From: Candidatus Omnitrophota bacterium
GTDB taxonomy: Bacteria; Omnitrophota; Koll11; JAHIPI01
Direction: 5' to 3'
DNA length: 6,843 nt
Assembly (NCBI GenBank): GCA_028718265.1
Contig: JAQUMG010000097.1
Location: 1 to 6,843 of the forward strand
A model generated the notes under the pieces. That model was not told the origin of the DNA and did no database searches. It saw nothing but the letters and a program-made list of their open reading frames with translations. This document shows, piece after piece, positions 6,211-6,843 of this stretch; position 1 is the first letter of the stretch; the number at the start of each line of letters is the position of its first letter. A program made the translations under genes and the position numbers.

Positions 6211-6675
6211 TTACCTCCGTTCTTTCTTTGATGTAGCCTTTACTGCATGCGATTTAGTTTCTTTGGCTTTTACGGTTTTTGCCGCAACAGGTTTTGTCCT
6301 TACGGCTTTTTTAGCTTCGGAAATTTCTTTTCTTGGTTGTTCTTTTGCAGAAAGCTCTATTGTTAAATGGCATGTTCTCTTTAATATGTTAAACGCTCTG
6401 CCCATCGTACCCGCGCGAAACCTTTTGAGCATAGGTCCGGCATCTGCCGCTATCTTCGATATATAAAGAGCTGATTCGTTCAGATCCTTGTCTTTTTTGC
6501 GCGCGTTGTCAACGGCCGACTTCAGTGTCATATTTACGAAATACGCAGCTTTTTGATTTATGCCGCTGAGAACACTGAAAGCATTCGGTACCGACATTCC
6601 CTTAAGAGGTCTGGTAACGAGCATGGCCTTTCTGGGAGAAATCCTGATATATTTTGAAACTGCTTTTGCGATCAT
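6211..6675 (-). CDS. rplV: 50S ribosomal protein L22 with basic C-terminal extension
   Basis: Early-assembly large-subunit protein whose beta-hairpin lines the peptide exit tunnel, where macrolide resistance changes map in other bacteria. The core, residues 1 to about 111, has [18 protein letters not shown] (9-26), AVDNARK (54-60), the tunnel hairpin region [19 protein letters not shown] (77-95) and [13 protein letters not shown] (97-109). Typical bacterial L22 proteins of 110-120 residues end near here. This one has 154, the additional 40 or so (about 113-154) being low-complexity Lys/Ala/Glu/Thr sequence with repeated AVK/KAK-like steps, likely disordered and possibly contacting rRNA on the subunit surface. 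Its ATG overlaps the rpsS stop as ATGA; the ribosome binding site is weak (GAGAG), which fits coupling. Confidence 0.97.
   Translation of the reverse strand: MIAKAVSKYIRISPRKAMLVTRPLKGMSVPNAFSVLSGINQKAAYFVNMTLKSAVDNARKKDKDLNESALYISKIAADAGPMLKRFRAGTMGRAFNILKRTCHLTIELSAKEQPRKEISEAKKAVRTKPVAAKTVKAKETKSHAVKATSKKERR
6213..6218 (-). promoter_or_regulatory. Ribosome binding site deciding the GTG start of rpsC
   Basis: A perfect GGAGGT on the minus strand spans the last codons and stop of rplV. GGAGG is 7 nt from the GTG at 6206-6204, an ideal distance. The nearer ATG at 6212-6210 is followed at once by an in-frame TAG, so it cannot start S3. Confidence 0.75.
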
Positions 6676-6843
6676 GTTAGCTCTCGTGATACTTCCGTAT
6701 GGGCACCGTGCTTTTTAAATGTCCTCGTATGCGCGAATTCGCCCAGTTTATGTCCAACCATATTCTCCGTTACGAATACTGGAATGAATTTTCTGCCGTT
6801 ATGTATCGAAAACGTAAGTCCGACGAAGTCAGGCGTTATAGTC
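6672..6843 (-). CDS. rpsS: 30S ribosomal protein S19 (N-terminal part beyond window)
   Basis: Small-subunit head protein that pairs with S13 near the A-site tRNA and contacts the large subunit. Only the last 56 residues are in the window, read by hand on the minus strand; the complete protein is usually about 90 residues, so around 35 are missing. The visible part has [20 protein letters not shown] (positions 3-22 of the fragment), followed by the S19 signature [20 protein letters not shown] (26-45). The TGA stop overlaps the rplV start as ATGA. Lying directly upstream of rplV is the standard S10-operon order, in which rplB (L2) would be expected just outside the window. Confidence 0.97.
   Translation of the reverse strand, partial: TITPDFVGLTFSIHNGRKFIPVFVTENMVGHKLGEFAHTRTFKKHGAHTEVSRELT

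Noticed and set aside
6210..6212. ATG upstream of the rpsC GTG as the S3 start
   Set aside because: It is followed immediately by an in-frame TAG; the GTG at 6206 gives the conserved GQKVHPHG N-terminus.

Overview
The window is a stretch of a bacterial S10-spc ribosomal protein operon, all encoded on the minus strand and read from right to left. In transcription order the genes are rpsS (S19, 5' end cut by the window edge), rplV (L22), rpsC (S3), rplP (L16), rpmC (L29), rpsQ (S17), rplN (L14), rplX (L24), rplE (L5), rpsN (S14, zinc type), rpsH (S8), rplF (L6), rplR (L18), rpsE (S5), rplO (L15) and secY (3' end cut). That is 14 complete and two partial genes. I see no mobile element, tRNA, rRNA or CRISPR array, and no convincing plus-strand gene; the plus-strand open frames are antisense shadows of ribosomal protein genes.

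Layout: 6843-3966 is the end of the S10 block running into the start of the spc block (S19 to L24), with overlaps or very short spacers at nearly every junction (ATGA at rpsS/rplV, 26 nt overlap at rpsC/rplP, TAATG at rplP/rpmC, 11 nt overlap at rpmC/rpsQ, 1 nt gap at rplN/rplX, none at rplX/rplE). 3965-733 carries L5 to L15 with spacers of 11-41 nt, apart from one 88 nt gap between rpsN and rpsH. SecY begins at 733 through a TAATG overlap with rplO. The arrangement implies one polycistronic transcript and extensive translational coupling. No promoter or intrinsic terminator is apparent, so the promoter should lie upstream, to the right of the window, and the transcript should run on leftward past secY.

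Together these genes supply part of both ribosomal subunits and the protein-conducting channel that ribosomes making membrane and secreted proteins dock on. Small-subunit proteins are S19, S3, S17, S14, S8 and S5; large-subunit proteins are L22, L16, L29, L14, L24, L5, L6, L18 and L15.

The organism is clearly a bacterium, of moderate GC, using ATG plus one GTG start and Shine-Dalgarno sites. Three features narrow it somewhat: rpmD (L30) is absent from its usual place between rpsE and rplO, S14 is the short zinc-binding form, and L22 has a long Lys/Ala-rich tail. These would fit an uncultivated PVC-related lineage such as Omnitrophota, but that is only a weak inference; phylogeny of the concatenated proteins would decide it.

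This is mostly an ordinary, highly conserved housekeeping region and I did not find a novel system. The most unusual sequence is the rpsN-rpsH gap, which is almost entirely filled by a heptanucleotide-phased inverted repeat.
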